NCBI GenBank assembly: GCA_002473085.1
Contig: DKTP01000112.1
Span: 1-31,972, forward strand
Length of the DNA stretch: 31,972 nucleotides
Source: Anaerolineales bacterium UBA7227
Lineage (GTDB): Bacteria; Chloroflexota; Anaerolineae; Anaerolineales; Villigracilaceae
Direction: 5' to 3'
Notes under the pieces: model-generated
Databases searched by the model: none
The model's input: the letters and a program-made list of their open reading frames with translations, nothing else
What the model was told of the DNA's origin: nothing
Shown here: one piece after another, positions 1 to 8,140 of the stretch
How positions within the stretch are numbered: the stretch's first letter is position 1
Layout: the number at the start of each line of letters is the position of its first letter
Program-made: the position numbers and the translations under genes

Positions 1-1161
1 GGCAAAGCCATGAAGTTCGCCCGCGCCGAAGTGGACCGCGCCCAAAGCACCTTCACCATCGCGGCCGAGGAAGCCAAGCGGCTGCACGGCGAGACCTTCC
101 CGCTGGATGCCGTCCCGTCGGGAGAGGGCTACTTTGGCTTTTTCACCCGCCGTCCCGTAGGCGTGATTGCCGCCATCAGCCCGTTCAACTTCCCGTTGAA
201 TTTGGTCGCGCACAAAGTCGCTCCCGCCATCGCGTCAGGAAACACCCTTGTCCTCAAACCCGCTACAACCACGCCGTTGACCGCCGTCAAGTTATGCGAG
301 ATTTTGATGGAGGCCGGGCTTCCGCCCGGCGTGATCAACCTTGTGGCCGGGTCCGGCTCCACCGTGGGCGAATGGCTCGTCTCCGACCCGCGCGTGGACA
401 AAGTCACCTTCACGGGCAGCCCGCCTGTGGGCGCGCACATCCTCGCCGTGGCGGGCATCAAGAAGGTGACGCTCGAACTGGGGAATACATCCCCGGTCAT
501 CGTCGCGCCCGACGCCGACCTGGACTTCGTCGCCAAACGCTGCGCGCTCGGCGCGTTCTACAATTCGGGACAGGTGTGCATTTCCGTCCAGCGCATCTAC
601 AGCCAGAAGCAGGTCTTCGAGCCGTTCGCGGAGAAATTCGTCAAGGCGACGGAGGCGATGGTCGTGGGCGATCCGCTCGACGAGCGCGTGGACGTCGGCC
701 CGATGATCGACTCGAAGGAAGTGGACCGCATCGAAGGTTGGGTCAACGAGGCGCAGGGCAGCGGCGCGAAAGTGTTGACGGGCGGCAAACGTGAAGGGAC
801 GGTCTACTATCCGACCGTGCTGACGGGCGTCGAACCCGGCATGAAGGTCGTCGCCGAGGAGACGTTCGCGCCGGTCGCGTCGGTCATCTCCAGCGACGAT
901 TTCGAGTCCGCGCTGCAGCAGGCTAACGACAGCAAGTTCGGCTTGCAGGTTGGCGTGTTCACCAACGACATCAACCGCGTCCTCAGGGCGGTCAAGCGGC
1001 TGAATTTCGGCGGCGTGATCGTCAACGACACGCCCAACTTCCGCGCCGACCACATGCCCTATGGCGGCAACCGCCAGAGCGGACTGGGGCGCGAAGGCGT
1101 GCGATTTGCAATGGAAGACATGACCAACATTCAAATGGTCGCGATCCGGACAAACGCTTAA
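1..1161 (+). CDS. NAD(P)-dependent aldehyde dehydrogenase, 5'-truncated by window edge
   Basis: Oxidises an aldehyde to the acid with NAD(P)+ in the cytosol. The reading frame is open to base 1, so the first in-frame ATG (position 10) is internal and about 90 N-terminal residues lie outside the window. Counting from that ATG, the family landmarks are the oxyanion Asn in SPFNFP (N60), the cofactor loop VTFTGSPPVG (about 132-141), the general base Glu in LELG (E156) and the catalytic Cys in NSGQVC (C190). The C-terminal part with MPYGGNRQSGLGREG is intact. After the Glu the usual Gly-Gly is Gly-Asn. The sequence type resembles the lactaldehyde/semialdehyde or non-phosphorylating glyceraldehyde-phosphate branch. 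The substrate cannot be read from sequence; the following ALDH and aminotransferase suggest a semialdehyde from amine or GABA breakdown (inference). The family is certain, the substrate is not. Confidence 0.92.
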   Translation, partial: GKAMKFARAEVDRAQSTFTIAAEEAKRLHGETFPLDAVPSGEGYFGFFTRRPVGVIAAISPFNFPLNLVAHKVAPAIASGNTLVLKPATTTPLTAVKLCEILMEAGLPPGVINLVAGSGSTVGEWLVSDPRVDKVTFTGSPPVGAHILAVAGIKKVTLELGNTSPVIVAPDADLDFVAKRCALGAFYNSGQVCISVQRIYSQKQVFEPFAEKFVKATEAMVVGDPLDERVDVGPMIDSKEVDRIEGWVNEAQGSGAKVLTGGKREGTVYYPTVLTGVEPGMKVVAEETFAPVASVISSDDFESALQQANDSKFGLQVGVFTNDINRVLRAVKRLNFGGVIVNDTPNFRADHMPYGGNRQSGLGREGVRFAMEDMTNIQMVAIRTNA

Positions 1162-1203
1162 TGTCGTCGCGAGACGGTGAAAAATATTGAGAGGAGTACG
1201 GTT

Positions 1204-2643
1204 ATGAAACACAAACTTTGGATTAATGGTAAATGGGAAGACACGCAGGACGGCCGCGCAATGTCGGTGGAAGACCCGACGACTGGAAAGAAAATTGCCG
1301 AAGTGGTGGACGCCGGCCGCGCAGACGTGGACCGCGCGGTGCAGGCCGCTAAAGCCGCCTTCTACGATGGTCGCTGGTCCAAAAAGACGCCGGGCGAGCG
1401 CTCGAAACTGATCTGGAAACTGGCGGATATCATCGAGGCCAACAGCGAGGCCATCGCCAGACTCGAATCTGAAAACACGGGCAAACCGTACGCGTTCGTC
1501 AGTCTCGGCGGCGACGTCCCCTTCGCGGTGGACAACCTGCGCTTCTTCGCCGGCGCGGCGCGCGACACGCACGGTTCGCACGCGGGCGAATACATGCCCG
1601 GATACACTTCCATGTATCGCCGCGAGCCCGTCGGCGTCGTCGGTCAGATCGCGCCGTGGAACTATCCCTTCATGATGGCGGCGTGGAAGATCGGTCCCGC
1701 GCTCGCGGCAGGCTGCACCATCGTGCTGAAACCCGCGCCCGGCACGCCTCTTACCACCCTCATGCTCGCGGACTTCATCAAGGAAGCCGGCATTCCCGAC
1801 GGCGTGGTCAACATCGTCACCGGCGGAAACGACACGGGACAGGCCATCGTCGAACATCCCGACGTGCGCATGGTGAGTCTCACCGGATCTACCGGCACCG
1901 GTAAGAAGATCATGAAGACCGCCGCGGACACGCTCAAGCGCGTCCATCTCGAATTGGGCGGCAAAGCGCCGTTCATCGTGTTTGACGATTCCGATCCCGA
2001 ACTGGTCGCGGCGAAAGCCTCCACCGCCGCGTTCTTGAACTCGGGGCAGGACTGCACCGCCGCGACGCGTCTCTACGTCGAGAAGAGCAAGATTCAGGTT
2101 ATGCAGGAAGCGGTCGTCGAAGCCATGCGAAACGTCAAGATTGGCATGCCGTTCGAAGACGGCGTCCAAATGGGACCGCTGATTTCGGGCGTCCAGAAGG
2201 AACGCGTGAGCGGTTTTGTGGAGCGCGCCAAGGCCCAGGGCGCGAAGATCTTGACAGGCGGCGGAACGCCCAAGGGATTCGACGCGGGCTACTTCTTCGA
2301 GCCGACCGTGATCGCTAACGTCCAGCAGGATTGGGAGATCGTGCAAAACGAGGTCTTTGGACCCGTCATCACCGTGCAAGGATTCGACGACGAAGCTGAC
2401 GCGCTCAGCAAAGGCAACGACGTACTGTACGGGCTGGCGGCTTCGGTCTTCACTCGCGACATCGGGCGCGCCATGCGCATCTCCTCCGAACTGGAATTCG
2501 GCACGGTGTGGATCAACGACCACCTGCCGCTGACATCTGAAACGCCGCACGGCGGATTCAAGCAATCGGGCTTCGGCAAGGACCTGTCTGCCGAGGCGAT
2601 CGGCGATTATCAGATCACCAAACATGTGATGATCGCTCATTGA
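1204..2643 (+). CDS. aldehyde dehydrogenase, aminobutyraldehyde/betaine-aldehyde type
   Basis: A 479-residue full-length aldehyde dehydrogenase. The ATG at 1204 is preferred over the upstream GTG at 1177 because GGAG at 1193-1196 sits 7 nt before it and the protein then begins with the family-typical LWINGKW. Seen residues: N153 in APWNYP, the cofactor loop SLTGSTGTG (225-233), general base E250 in LELGGK, catalytic C284 in NSGQDC. The RFFAGAAR and NSGQDCTAATR segments are typical of the betaine-aldehyde/4-aminobutyraldehyde (PatD-like) group, which oxidises amino-aldehydes from polyamine breakdown. It lies 42 nt after the first ALDH and 30 nt before a class III aminotransferase, so one transcript is likely. 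In such a pathway the product would be 4-aminobutyrate, the substrate of the next enzyme (inference from family and order). Confidence 0.92.
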   Translation: MKHKLWINGKWEDTQDGRAMSVEDPTTGKKIAEVVDAGRADVDRAVQAAKAAFYDGRWSKKTPGERSKLIWKLADIIEANSEAIARLESENTGKPYAFVSLGGDVPFAVDNLRFFAGAARDTHGSHAGEYMPGYTSMYRREPVGVVGQIAPWNYPFMMAAWKIGPALAAGCTIVLKPAPGTPLTTLMLADFIKEAGIPDGVVNIVTGGNDTGQAIVEHPDVRMVSLTGSTGTGKKIMKTAADTLKRVHLELGGKAPFIVFDDSDPELVAAKASTAAFLNSGQDCTAATRLYVEKSKIQVMQEAVVEAMRNVKIGMPFEDGVQMGPLISGVQKERVSGFVERAKAQGAKILTGGGTPKGFDAGYFFEPTVIANVQQDWEIVQNEVFGPVITVQGFDDEADALSKGNDVLYGLAASVFTRDIGRAMRISSELEFGTVWINDHLPLTSETPHGGFKQSGFGKDLSAEAIGDYQITKHVMIAH

Positions 2644-2673
2644 TTCCCGTCTCTTTTGAGCGGAAAGGATATC

Positions 2674-3957
2674 ATGACGTCTCAACTCTATCAGGATAAT
2701 TTCCCGCACATGACTCCAGCCTGGAGTCGCATCTTCAACTTCGTCGCGGACCGCGCCGAAGGCTCGTACATCTACACCGACGACGGGCGGAAACTGCTGG
2801 ATTTCACCTGCGGCATCGGCGTGGCGAACACGGGACACTGCCACCCGAAAGTCGTGGAGGCGATCCGCGAGCAGGCGGGTAACTTCATCCACGCGCAGGT
2901 GAACATCGTCATCCATAAACCGATGCTGCAACTCATCGAGGAGATCCGTCCGCTCGTCCCGCCTTCGATTGACTCGTTTTTCTTCGCGAACTCCGGCGCG
3001 GAGGCGCTGGAGAACGCGGTCAAACTCGCCAAGGTCGCGACCGGCCGCCCGAACGTGATCGTCTTCAGCGGCTCCTTCCACGGACGCACCCATGCGACGA
3101 TGTCCCTGACCACGTCCAAGACGATCTATCGGGCGGGCTTTTCTCCGCTGCTGGGGGGCGTGTACGTCGCTCCCTTCCCCTACGCCTTCAACCTGAAGAT
3201 GACCGAGGCAGAGGCCAGTCAATACGCGCTGGAACGCCTGGAATACCTGCTCGCTTCGCAGACCGCGCCGAAAGAGACCGCCGCCATCATTCTCGAAACC
3301 GTTCTCGGCGAGGGCGGATACGTCGTCCCGCCTGCCGCGTTCATGAAAGGCCTGCGCGAGATTTGCGACAAGCACGGCATTTTGCTCATCCTCGACGAAG
3401 TCCAATCGGGATTTGGCCGCACGGGCAAGTGGTTCGCCTTCGAACACTTCGGCATCGTCCCCGACATTATGACCGTCGCGAAGGGAATGGCTTCGGGCAT
3501 GCCGCTCTCTGGCGTGTTCAGTCGCACGGACCTGATGAAGAAACTCGACGTCGGCTCCATCGGCGGGACCTACGGCGGGAACGCGATCGCCTGCGCCGCG
3601 GGAGTCGCCACCATCCGCGCGCTGCGCGAGGAGAAGATGGTGGAAAACGCGGCCGAGCGCGGCGTCCAACTGATGACGGGACTCCGCAAATTGCAGGAGG
3701 AATATCCCCAGATCGGCGACGTGCGCGGCAAGGGACTGATGGTCGGCACGGAATTCATCGTGGACGGCAGCCAGGCGAAAGCCAAACCGCTCGTCAAGGA
3801 GATCGTCCGCGCCGCCGAGGAACGCAACCTGCTCCTGCTCTCGTGCGGGACCTACGACAACACCATCCGCTGGATCCCGCCGTTGAATGTAACGGGCGAA
3901 CAGATCAACGATGGCCTTGCTGTATTTGGCGAAGCATTGAAGGCGGCGATAAAATAG
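2674..3957 (+). CDS. gabT: class III aminotransferase, 4-aminobutyrate aminotransferase-like
   Basis: PLP enzyme that moves an omega-amino group (GABA or related) to a 2-oxo acid, giving a semialdehyde. At 427 residues it is full length for GabT. The ATG at 2674 has GGAAAGGA (2662-2669) as ribosome site; an upstream TTG at 2656 is in frame but has none. Seen: FANSGAEALENAVKLAK (PLP phosphate-binding area, about 104-120), FHGRTHATMS (135-144), ILDEVQSGFGRTG with D241 contacting the PLP ring nitrogen, and Schiff-base Lys K270 in TVAKGMASGMPLSG. It is close behind two aldehyde dehydrogenases, matching a route amino-aldehyde, GABA, semialdehyde, acid. No terminator is visible before the VapBC module. 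The gene symbol is by family resemblance; other omega-amino acids are possible substrates. Confidence 0.88.
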   Translation: MTSQLYQDNFPHMTPAWSRIFNFVADRAEGSYIYTDDGRKLLDFTCGIGVANTGHCHPKVVEAIREQAGNFIHAQVNIVIHKPMLQLIEEIRPLVPPSIDSFFFANSGAEALENAVKLAKVATGRPNVIVFSGSFHGRTHATMSLTTSKTIYRAGFSPLLGGVYVAPFPYAFNLKMTEAEASQYALERLEYLLASQTAPKETAAIILETVLGEGGYVVPPAAFMKGLREICDKHGILLILDEVQSGFGRTGKWFAFEHFGIVPDIMTVAKGMASGMPLSGVFSRTDLMKKLDVGSIGGTYGGNAIACAAGVATIRALREEKMVENAAERGVQLMTGLRKLQEEYPQIGDVRGKGLMVGTEFIVDGSQAKAKPLVKEIVRAAEERNLLLLSCGTYDNTIRWIPPLNVTGEQINDGLAVFGEALKAAIK

Positions 3958-3987
3958 TCGAGGGTCGCGCCTTTTGCGATTGCTTTC

Positions 3988-4015
3988 CTGGCAGCCACCT
4001 CATGTGATGTATAAT
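3988..4015 (+). promoter_or_regulatory. candidate vapB promoter
   Basis: A perfect TATAAT at 4010-4015 lies 16 nt after CTGGCA at 3988-3993 (4 of 6 matches to TTGACA). The predicted start would be about 4022, leaving a short leader that contains the AGGAG ribosome site at 4031-4035 before the vapB ATG at 4042. This suggests the toxin-antitoxin pair is transcribed on its own rather than only by read-through from the aminotransferase. Confidence 0.5.
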
Positions 4016-4025
4016 GTGATGTATA
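4002..4025 (+). repeat. perfect 12-bp tandem repeat, candidate RHH antitoxin operator
   Basis: ATGTGATGTATA occurs twice, back to back, at 4002-4013 and 4014-4025, overlapping the -10 box and the predicted start of the vapBC transcript. Ribbon-helix-helix antitoxins bind short repeated half-sites over their own promoter, so this is a good autoregulatory operator candidate (inference). Confidence 0.5.
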
Positions 4026-4041
4026 GTCGCAGGAGTAACCC

Positions 4042-4335
4042 ATGGCGCAAATGATTCGAAAGCAAATCTATATTCAAAAAAACCAGGAAGAACGCTTGAA
4101 GAAAATCGCCGAAGCGCGCGGCGTCAGCGAGGCGGAAATCATCCGCCGCGCGTTGGAAACGGAGCTACGTTTCATTGGTTATCGGCCCGCTTACAATCTT
4201 GAAGCTTGGGAGAGAATTTACAAATTTCTCCAGGAAATGGAAAAGCGCGGGCCTGTTCCGCAGCGAAAACGTGATTGGACTCGCGAGGAACTCTACGAAG
4301 AGAGAATGAAACGCTATGACCGAAATACTGATTGA
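4042..4335 (+). CDS. vapB: ribbon-helix-helix antitoxin (VapB-like)
   Basis: A 97-residue protein whose N-terminus has the ribbon-helix-helix pattern: a short strand (RKQIYIQK, about 6-13), helix A (QEERLKKIAEARG), turn, helix B (SEAEIIRRALETEL). Such proteins dimerise, bind operator repeats and neutralise a toxin with their C-terminal tail, here a charged region rich in Arg, Lys and Glu (about 68-97). AGGAG at 4031-4035 supports the ATG at 4042. Its 3' end overlaps the PIN-domain toxin gene by 20 nt, the usual antitoxin-first coupled arrangement. Base composition is lower in GC than the flanking metabolic genes, as expected for a mobile module. The VapB family label is by fold and partner. 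Confidence 0.82.
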   Translation: MAQMIRKQIYIQKNQEERLKKIAEARGVSEAEIIRRALETELRFIGYRPAYNLEAWERIYKFLQEMEKRGPVPQRKRDWTREELYEERMKRYDRNTD

Positions 4336-4762
4336 TACAAACCTGTTGGTTTATATGTTCGATCTTGCGGAAGAAGTAAAGCGGAAAAAAGCCATAGGTA
4401 TCATTCGCGAATTGGAAATTAATCAGCGCGGTTGTTTAAGCGTTCAATGCCTTTCAGAGTTTGTCAATGCAACCACCCGCGGCAATGCGCCTCTCCTGAC
4501 GCATGCGGAAGCAGAGGAGCATGTAGGCAATTTCCTTCAAGCTTTTCCAACTTTTCCCCTCACACCGACGATCATTATGGAAGCCTTGCGCGGCGCGCGA
4601 GAACATTCAGTTTCGTATTACGACGCGCAAATCTGGGCGTGCGCGCACCTAAACCAAATCCTTGTGATATTCAGCGAAGATTTTTCCGACGGGCGCGTGA
4701 TTGAAGGCATTCGATTCGCAAACCCTTTCTCCGAGACTTTTGAACTGGAAAAATGGCTTTAA
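4316..4762 (+). CDS. vapC: PIN-domain ribonuclease toxin (VapC-like)
   Basis: A 148-residue PIN-domain protein, the size of VapC toxins, which cut tRNA or rRNA in the cytosol when not bound by antitoxin. The four acidic metal ligands are all visible: D7 in LIDTN, E48 in CLSEFVN, D103 in YDAQIWA and D122 in SEDFSDG, so the toxin looks catalytically intact. It overlaps the RHH antitoxin gene and is followed by a hairpin at 4783-4817. The pair sits between two class III aminotransferase genes and appears to be an insertion into that metabolic cluster. The RNA target cannot be predicted from sequence. Confidence 0.87.
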   Translation: MTEILIDTNLLVYMFDLAEEVKRKKAIGIIRELEINQRGCLSVQCLSEFVNATTRGNAPLLTHAEAEEHVGNFLQAFPTFPLTPTIIMEALRGAREHSVSYYDAQIWACAHLNQILVIFSEDFSDGRVIEGIRFANPFSETFELEKWL

Positions 4763-4782
4763 AGTGAAGGGCGAATGCTGGC

Positions 4783-4817
4783 AAGGACTTCCGATGCCTG
4801 AAAACTCGGAAGTCCTT
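4783..4817 (+). terminator. hairpin terminator after vapC
   Basis: Perfect 12-bp stem AAGGACTTCCGA (4783-4794) and TCGGAAGTCCTT (4806-4817) with an 11-nt loop. The T-run after it is short and interrupted, so termination may be partial. It closes the vapBC transcript before the next aminotransferase gene. Confidence 0.6.
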
Positions 4818-4845
4818 TGACTTTTGACCTTACTTCTCAGGAATT

Positions 4846-6204
4846 ATGAACAACATCCTCAACCGCTCCAAACTCGAATCTCTCCTCCAGCAGGAAGAAG
4901 CCCTCTTTCACAAAACCCACCCCAAATCCTACGAACTCTACCAGCGCGCCCGCAAATCCCTGCATGGCGGCGTCCCGATGTTGTGGATGGTTCGCTGGGC
5001 GGGATCGTTCCCCGTCTTCGTGAAGGAAGCCAAAGGCGCGCGCTTCACCGACGTGGACGGCAATTCGTACATTGACTTCTGCCTCGGCGACACGGGCGCG
5101 ATGACAGGTCACGGCCCCGACGCGACGAACGAAGCCATCAACGAGCAGATCCAAAAAGGCATCACGCTCATGCTCCCCTACGAAGACGTGATCTGGGTCG
5201 GCGAAGAATTACAGCGCCGCTTCAGCCTTCCCTTCTGGCAGTTCGCCCTCACCGCCACCGACGCCAACCGCTTCGCCCTCCGCATGGCGCGTATGATTAC
5301 AGGGCGTCCCAAAATCCTCGTCTTCAACTATTGCTATCACGGCTCGGTGGACGAAACCTTCATCACCCTCGACGAGGAAGGCACGCCCATCTCGCGTCCC
5401 AACAACATGGGGCCGCAAATTGACCCGCGCGAGACGACCAAGGTCATCGAGTTCAACGACGTCGCCGCGCTCGAAACCGCGCTCTCCGCCCGTGACGTCG
5501 CGGCCGTCCTCGCCGAACCCGTGATGACCAACATCGGCATCATCCATCCCGACGACGGCTACCACGAAGCCCTGCGCGAACTGACGCGCAAATACGGGAC
5601 CTATCTCATCATTGACGAGACTCACACCATCTGCGCGGGTCCTGGCGGATACACCGCCTCGCGCGGACTTCAACCGGACTTCCTGACCCTCGGCAAGCCC
5701 CTCGCTGGAGGCGTCCCCGCCGCGGTCTACGGGTTTACCGAGGAGGTCTCGAAGGCCTTCTCCGCCAAAATGGACCTCGACGACGCGGACGTGGGCGGCA
5801 TCGGCGGGACGCTGGCGGGCAACGCCCTGTCCATCGCCGCGATGAAGGCCACATTGCAAAACGTCCTCACCGACGAGTTTTACGCCAAAGCCGTTGCCTT
5901 GCAGGAGAAATTTACCGCGGGCGTGGAAGAAGTGATCGCCGAATACAAACTCCCGTGGATCGTCAAACGTCTCGGCAACCGCTCGGAGTACTGGTTCCGC
6001 CCGACCCCGCCGCGCAACGGCGGCGAAGCCGCCGCCGCCATTGACCACGAACTCGACCGCTACATGCATCTCTTCGCCCTCAACCGCGGCATCCTGATGA
6101 CGCCCTTCCACAACATGGCGCTCATCTCGCCCGACACCACGCAAGCCGACGTGGACCATCACACAAAGACATTCCGCGAAGCCGTTCAAGCGTTATTCGG
6201 ATAA
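4846..6204 (+). CDS. class III aminotransferase, glutamate-1-semialdehyde aminomutase-like
   Basis: A 452-residue PLP-dependent fold-type I enzyme of the class III group. The Schiff-base Lys is K284 in LTLGKPLAGGVP and the PLP-ring Asp is D258 in LIIDETHT; YCYHGSVDE (162-170) is the PLP-contact loop. The GKPLAGGVPAAVYG style is closest to glutamate-1-semialdehyde aminomutases and the beta-amino-acid/aspartate aminotransferase group often annotated beside them. Heme synthesis is not supported by neighbours, and nearby genes are amine catabolic, so a transaminase role on a beta- or omega-amino acid is more likely (inference). CAGGA about 5 nt before the ATG is the ribosome site. The vapBC module separates it from the other three catabolic genes; it may once have been contiguous with them. 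Confidence 0.85.
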   Translation: MNNILNRSKLESLLQQEEALFHKTHPKSYELYQRARKSLHGGVPMLWMVRWAGSFPVFVKEAKGARFTDVDGNSYIDFCLGDTGAMTGHGPDATNEAINEQIQKGITLMLPYEDVIWVGEELQRRFSLPFWQFALTATDANRFALRMARMITGRPKILVFNYCYHGSVDETFITLDEEGTPISRPNNMGPQIDPRETTKVIEFNDVAALETALSARDVAAVLAEPVMTNIGIIHPDDGYHEALRELTRKYGTYLIIDETHTICAGPGGYTASRGLQPDFLTLGKPLAGGVPAAVYGFTEEVSKAFSAKMDLDDADVGGIGGTLAGNALSIAAMKATLQNVLTDEFYAKAVALQEKFTAGVEEVIAEYKLPWIVKRLGNRSEYWFRPTPPRNGGEAAAAIDHELDRYMHLFALNRGILMTPFHNMALISPDTTQADVDHHTKTFREAVQALFG

Positions 6205-6241
6205 CTCACGGACAAGCGCGCCGCGCGCGCGATTTTGTCTG

Positions 6242-6250
6242 TGCTAAAAT
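6242..6250 (+). promoter_or_regulatory. extended -10 element of uvrC
   Basis: TGCTAAAAT (TG, one base, TAAAAT) ends 6 nt before the uvrC ATG, so the transcript would begin at or next to the start codon. No Shine-Dalgarno sequence and no clear -35 are seen. The same nine bases occur on the minus strand upstream of mutS. Confidence 0.5.
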
Positions 6251-6256
6251 AATCGC

Positions 6257-8128
6257 ATGGAAATTTCGAAGCATATCGAAGGCATTTTAGCGACCCTGCC
6301 TGCGAAGCCTGGCTGCTACTTAATGAAGAACGCCGAGGGGACGATTATCTACGTCGGCAAGGCGATCAACCTGAAGAACCGCGTCCGCTCCTACTTCCAC
6401 GCGGACTCCAGCCACGACAGCAAAACGCGCCGCCTCGTCCGCCAGATCGCGGACATCGAATGGATCGTCGTCGGCTCGGAACTCGAGGCGCTCATCCTCG
6501 AGATGAACCTCATCAAACGGCATCGTCCCAAATACAACATCAAACTCAAGGACGACAAACGCTATCCCTACATCAAGATCCATTGGAGCGACCCCTTCCC
6601 GAAAGTGACGGTAACGCGCCACATGACGGAGGACGGTTCGCGCTACTTCGGGCCGTACACCTCTGCCTGGGCGGTTTACCAGACCCTCGACGTTCTCCGC
6701 CGCGTCTTTCCCTACCTGACCTGCGACCGCGTCATCACGGGACAGGACCAGCGCGCCTGCCTTTACTACGACATCAAACTCTGCCTCGCTCCCTGCATCG
6801 GCGCGGTGAACCAGGCGCAATACCGCCAGATGATCTCCGACCTGATGGACTTCTTAAGCGGACATTCCGAACCTGTGCTGGCGCGCGTCCAGGCGGAGAT
6901 GGACAAAGCCGCCGAGGAACTTCGCTTCGAGAAAGCCGCCGCGCTGCGCGACCAGATCAAGGCGATGCAAAACATCATGGAACGTCAGAAGGTGATCTTC
7001 GCCTCGGACTACAAGGATTCGGACGTGATTGCCCTGGCGCGCGCCGACGGCGAAGCCTGCGTGCAGATTTTCTTCATCCGCGCGGGGAAATTGATCGGAC
7101 GCGAGTACTTCATCCTCGAGGGGACGGAGGACGCGGCCGACGCCGAAGTGATGGAGCAGTTCGTCAAACAGTTCTACACCGAGGCCGCCTCGGTCCCGCA
7201 GCAGGTGTTGCTGCCGCATGAAATCGAGGAGGCAAAGATCATCGGCGAGTGGATGCGCTCTCGGCGCGGCGGCGAGAAGGTGGAGATCCGCGTCCCGAAG
7301 GAGGGACAGACGCGGGAGCTCGTCCAGATGGCCGCGGAAAACGCCAGCGAGACATTGTCCGCTTTGCGGACGCAGTGGCAGGCCGATTCGCACAAGCAGG
7401 AGCAGGCTCTCGCGGAGTTGCAGTCCGCGCTGAATTTGCCCGCGCCGCCGAACCGCATCGAATGTTACGACGTGTCGCACACGCAGGGAGTCGCTACCGT
7501 GGGCGCGATGATCGTCTTTGAGCAGGGCGTCCCCGCCAAGGGACAGTATCGCAAATTCAACATCGACTCCACATCCATCGGCGCGCCCGACGACTTTGCC
7601 TCGATGGAGGAAATGCTGACGCGGCGCTTCCGTCGCTGGCAATCGGCTGAGGAGGCCGCGTCCGGCCCCGGGTCGAAGGTGGACGCGTCGTTCTCGCGCC
7701 TGCCCGATCTGGTCATCGTGGACGGCGGGAAGGGTCAACTCGGGCGCGTCGTCAAAGTCCTGGAGAATTTCGGACTAGCGGAGAAAGTCCCTGTCGTCGG
7801 GCTGGCAAAGCAGGAGGAGGAGATCTTCTTCCCGCATCGCTCGAACTCGCTGAAACTGCCGCGTCACTCGCAGGGACTCTATCTCGTCCAGCGCATCCGC
7901 GACGAGGCGCATCGCTTCGGGATCACCGCGCACCGGGCGCGCCGCTCGAAGCAGGGCATGGCTTCCGCGCTGGATTCCGTCCCTGGCGTGGGGCCGGCGC
8001 GGCGGAAAGCCCTCTTGAAACATTTCGGCTCTGTGGATAAGATAAGGTCTGCTACAATGGAAGAGTTGGCCTCCGTGCAGGGCATCAACGCGGACGTGGC
8101 TGAGAGCATCAAGGCCAGTTTGGAGTGA
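6257..8128 (+). CDS. uvrC: UvrABC excinuclease subunit C
   Basis: The nuclease of bacterial nucleotide excision repair, recruited by UvrB to cut on both sides of a lesion. At 623 residues it is full length, with all domains in order: GIY-YIG nuclease (about 15-95; Y21, YVG at 32-34, R42 and metal-ligand E82), UvrB-binding UVR helix pair (about 209-244), the RNase H-like second nuclease (D405 in ECYDVSH, D489 in VDGGKGQ, and ITAHRARR further on) and tandem helix-hairpin-helix (about 575-623, with VPGVGPARRKALL). The start lacks a ribosome site but lies 6 nt after a -10 box, so translation from a leaderless message is likely. A GC-rich inverted segment before it (6211-6239) may end the preceding transcript. 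Function is essentially certain. Confidence 0.97.
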   Translation: MEISKHIEGILATLPAKPGCYLMKNAEGTIIYVGKAINLKNRVRSYFHADSSHDSKTRRLVRQIADIEWIVVGSELEALILEMNLIKRHRPKYNIKLKDDKRYPYIKIHWSDPFPKVTVTRHMTEDGSRYFGPYTSAWAVYQTLDVLRRVFPYLTCDRVITGQDQRACLYYDIKLCLAPCIGAVNQAQYRQMISDLMDFLSGHSEPVLARVQAEMDKAAEELRFEKAAALRDQIKAMQNIMERQKVIFASDYKDSDVIALARADGEACVQIFFIRAGKLIGREYFILEGTEDAADAEVMEQFVKQFYTEAASVPQQVLLPHEIEEAKIIGEWMRSRRGGEKVEIRVPKEGQTRELVQMAAENASETLSALRTQWQADSHKQEQALAELQSALNLPAPPNRIECYDVSHTQGVATVGAMIVFEQGVPAKGQYRKFNIDSTSIGAPDDFASMEEMLTRRFRRWQSAEEAASGPGSKVDASFSRLPDLVIVDGGKGQLGRVVKVLENFGLAEKVPVVGLAKQEEEIFFPHRSNSLKLPRHSQGLYLVQRIRDEAHRFGITAHRARRSKQGMASALDSVPGVGPARRKALLKHFGSVDKIRSATMEELASVQGINADVAESIKASLE

Positions 8129-8140
8129 AAGGAGCGTTCC

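Noticed and set aside
292..3669. A 1125-codon open frame on the minus strand across three genes
   Set aside because: It is antisense to two aldehyde dehydrogenases and an aminotransferase whose motifs are all intact. Its translation is Arg/His/Asp-rich without domains, the usual by-product of GC-rich third positions.
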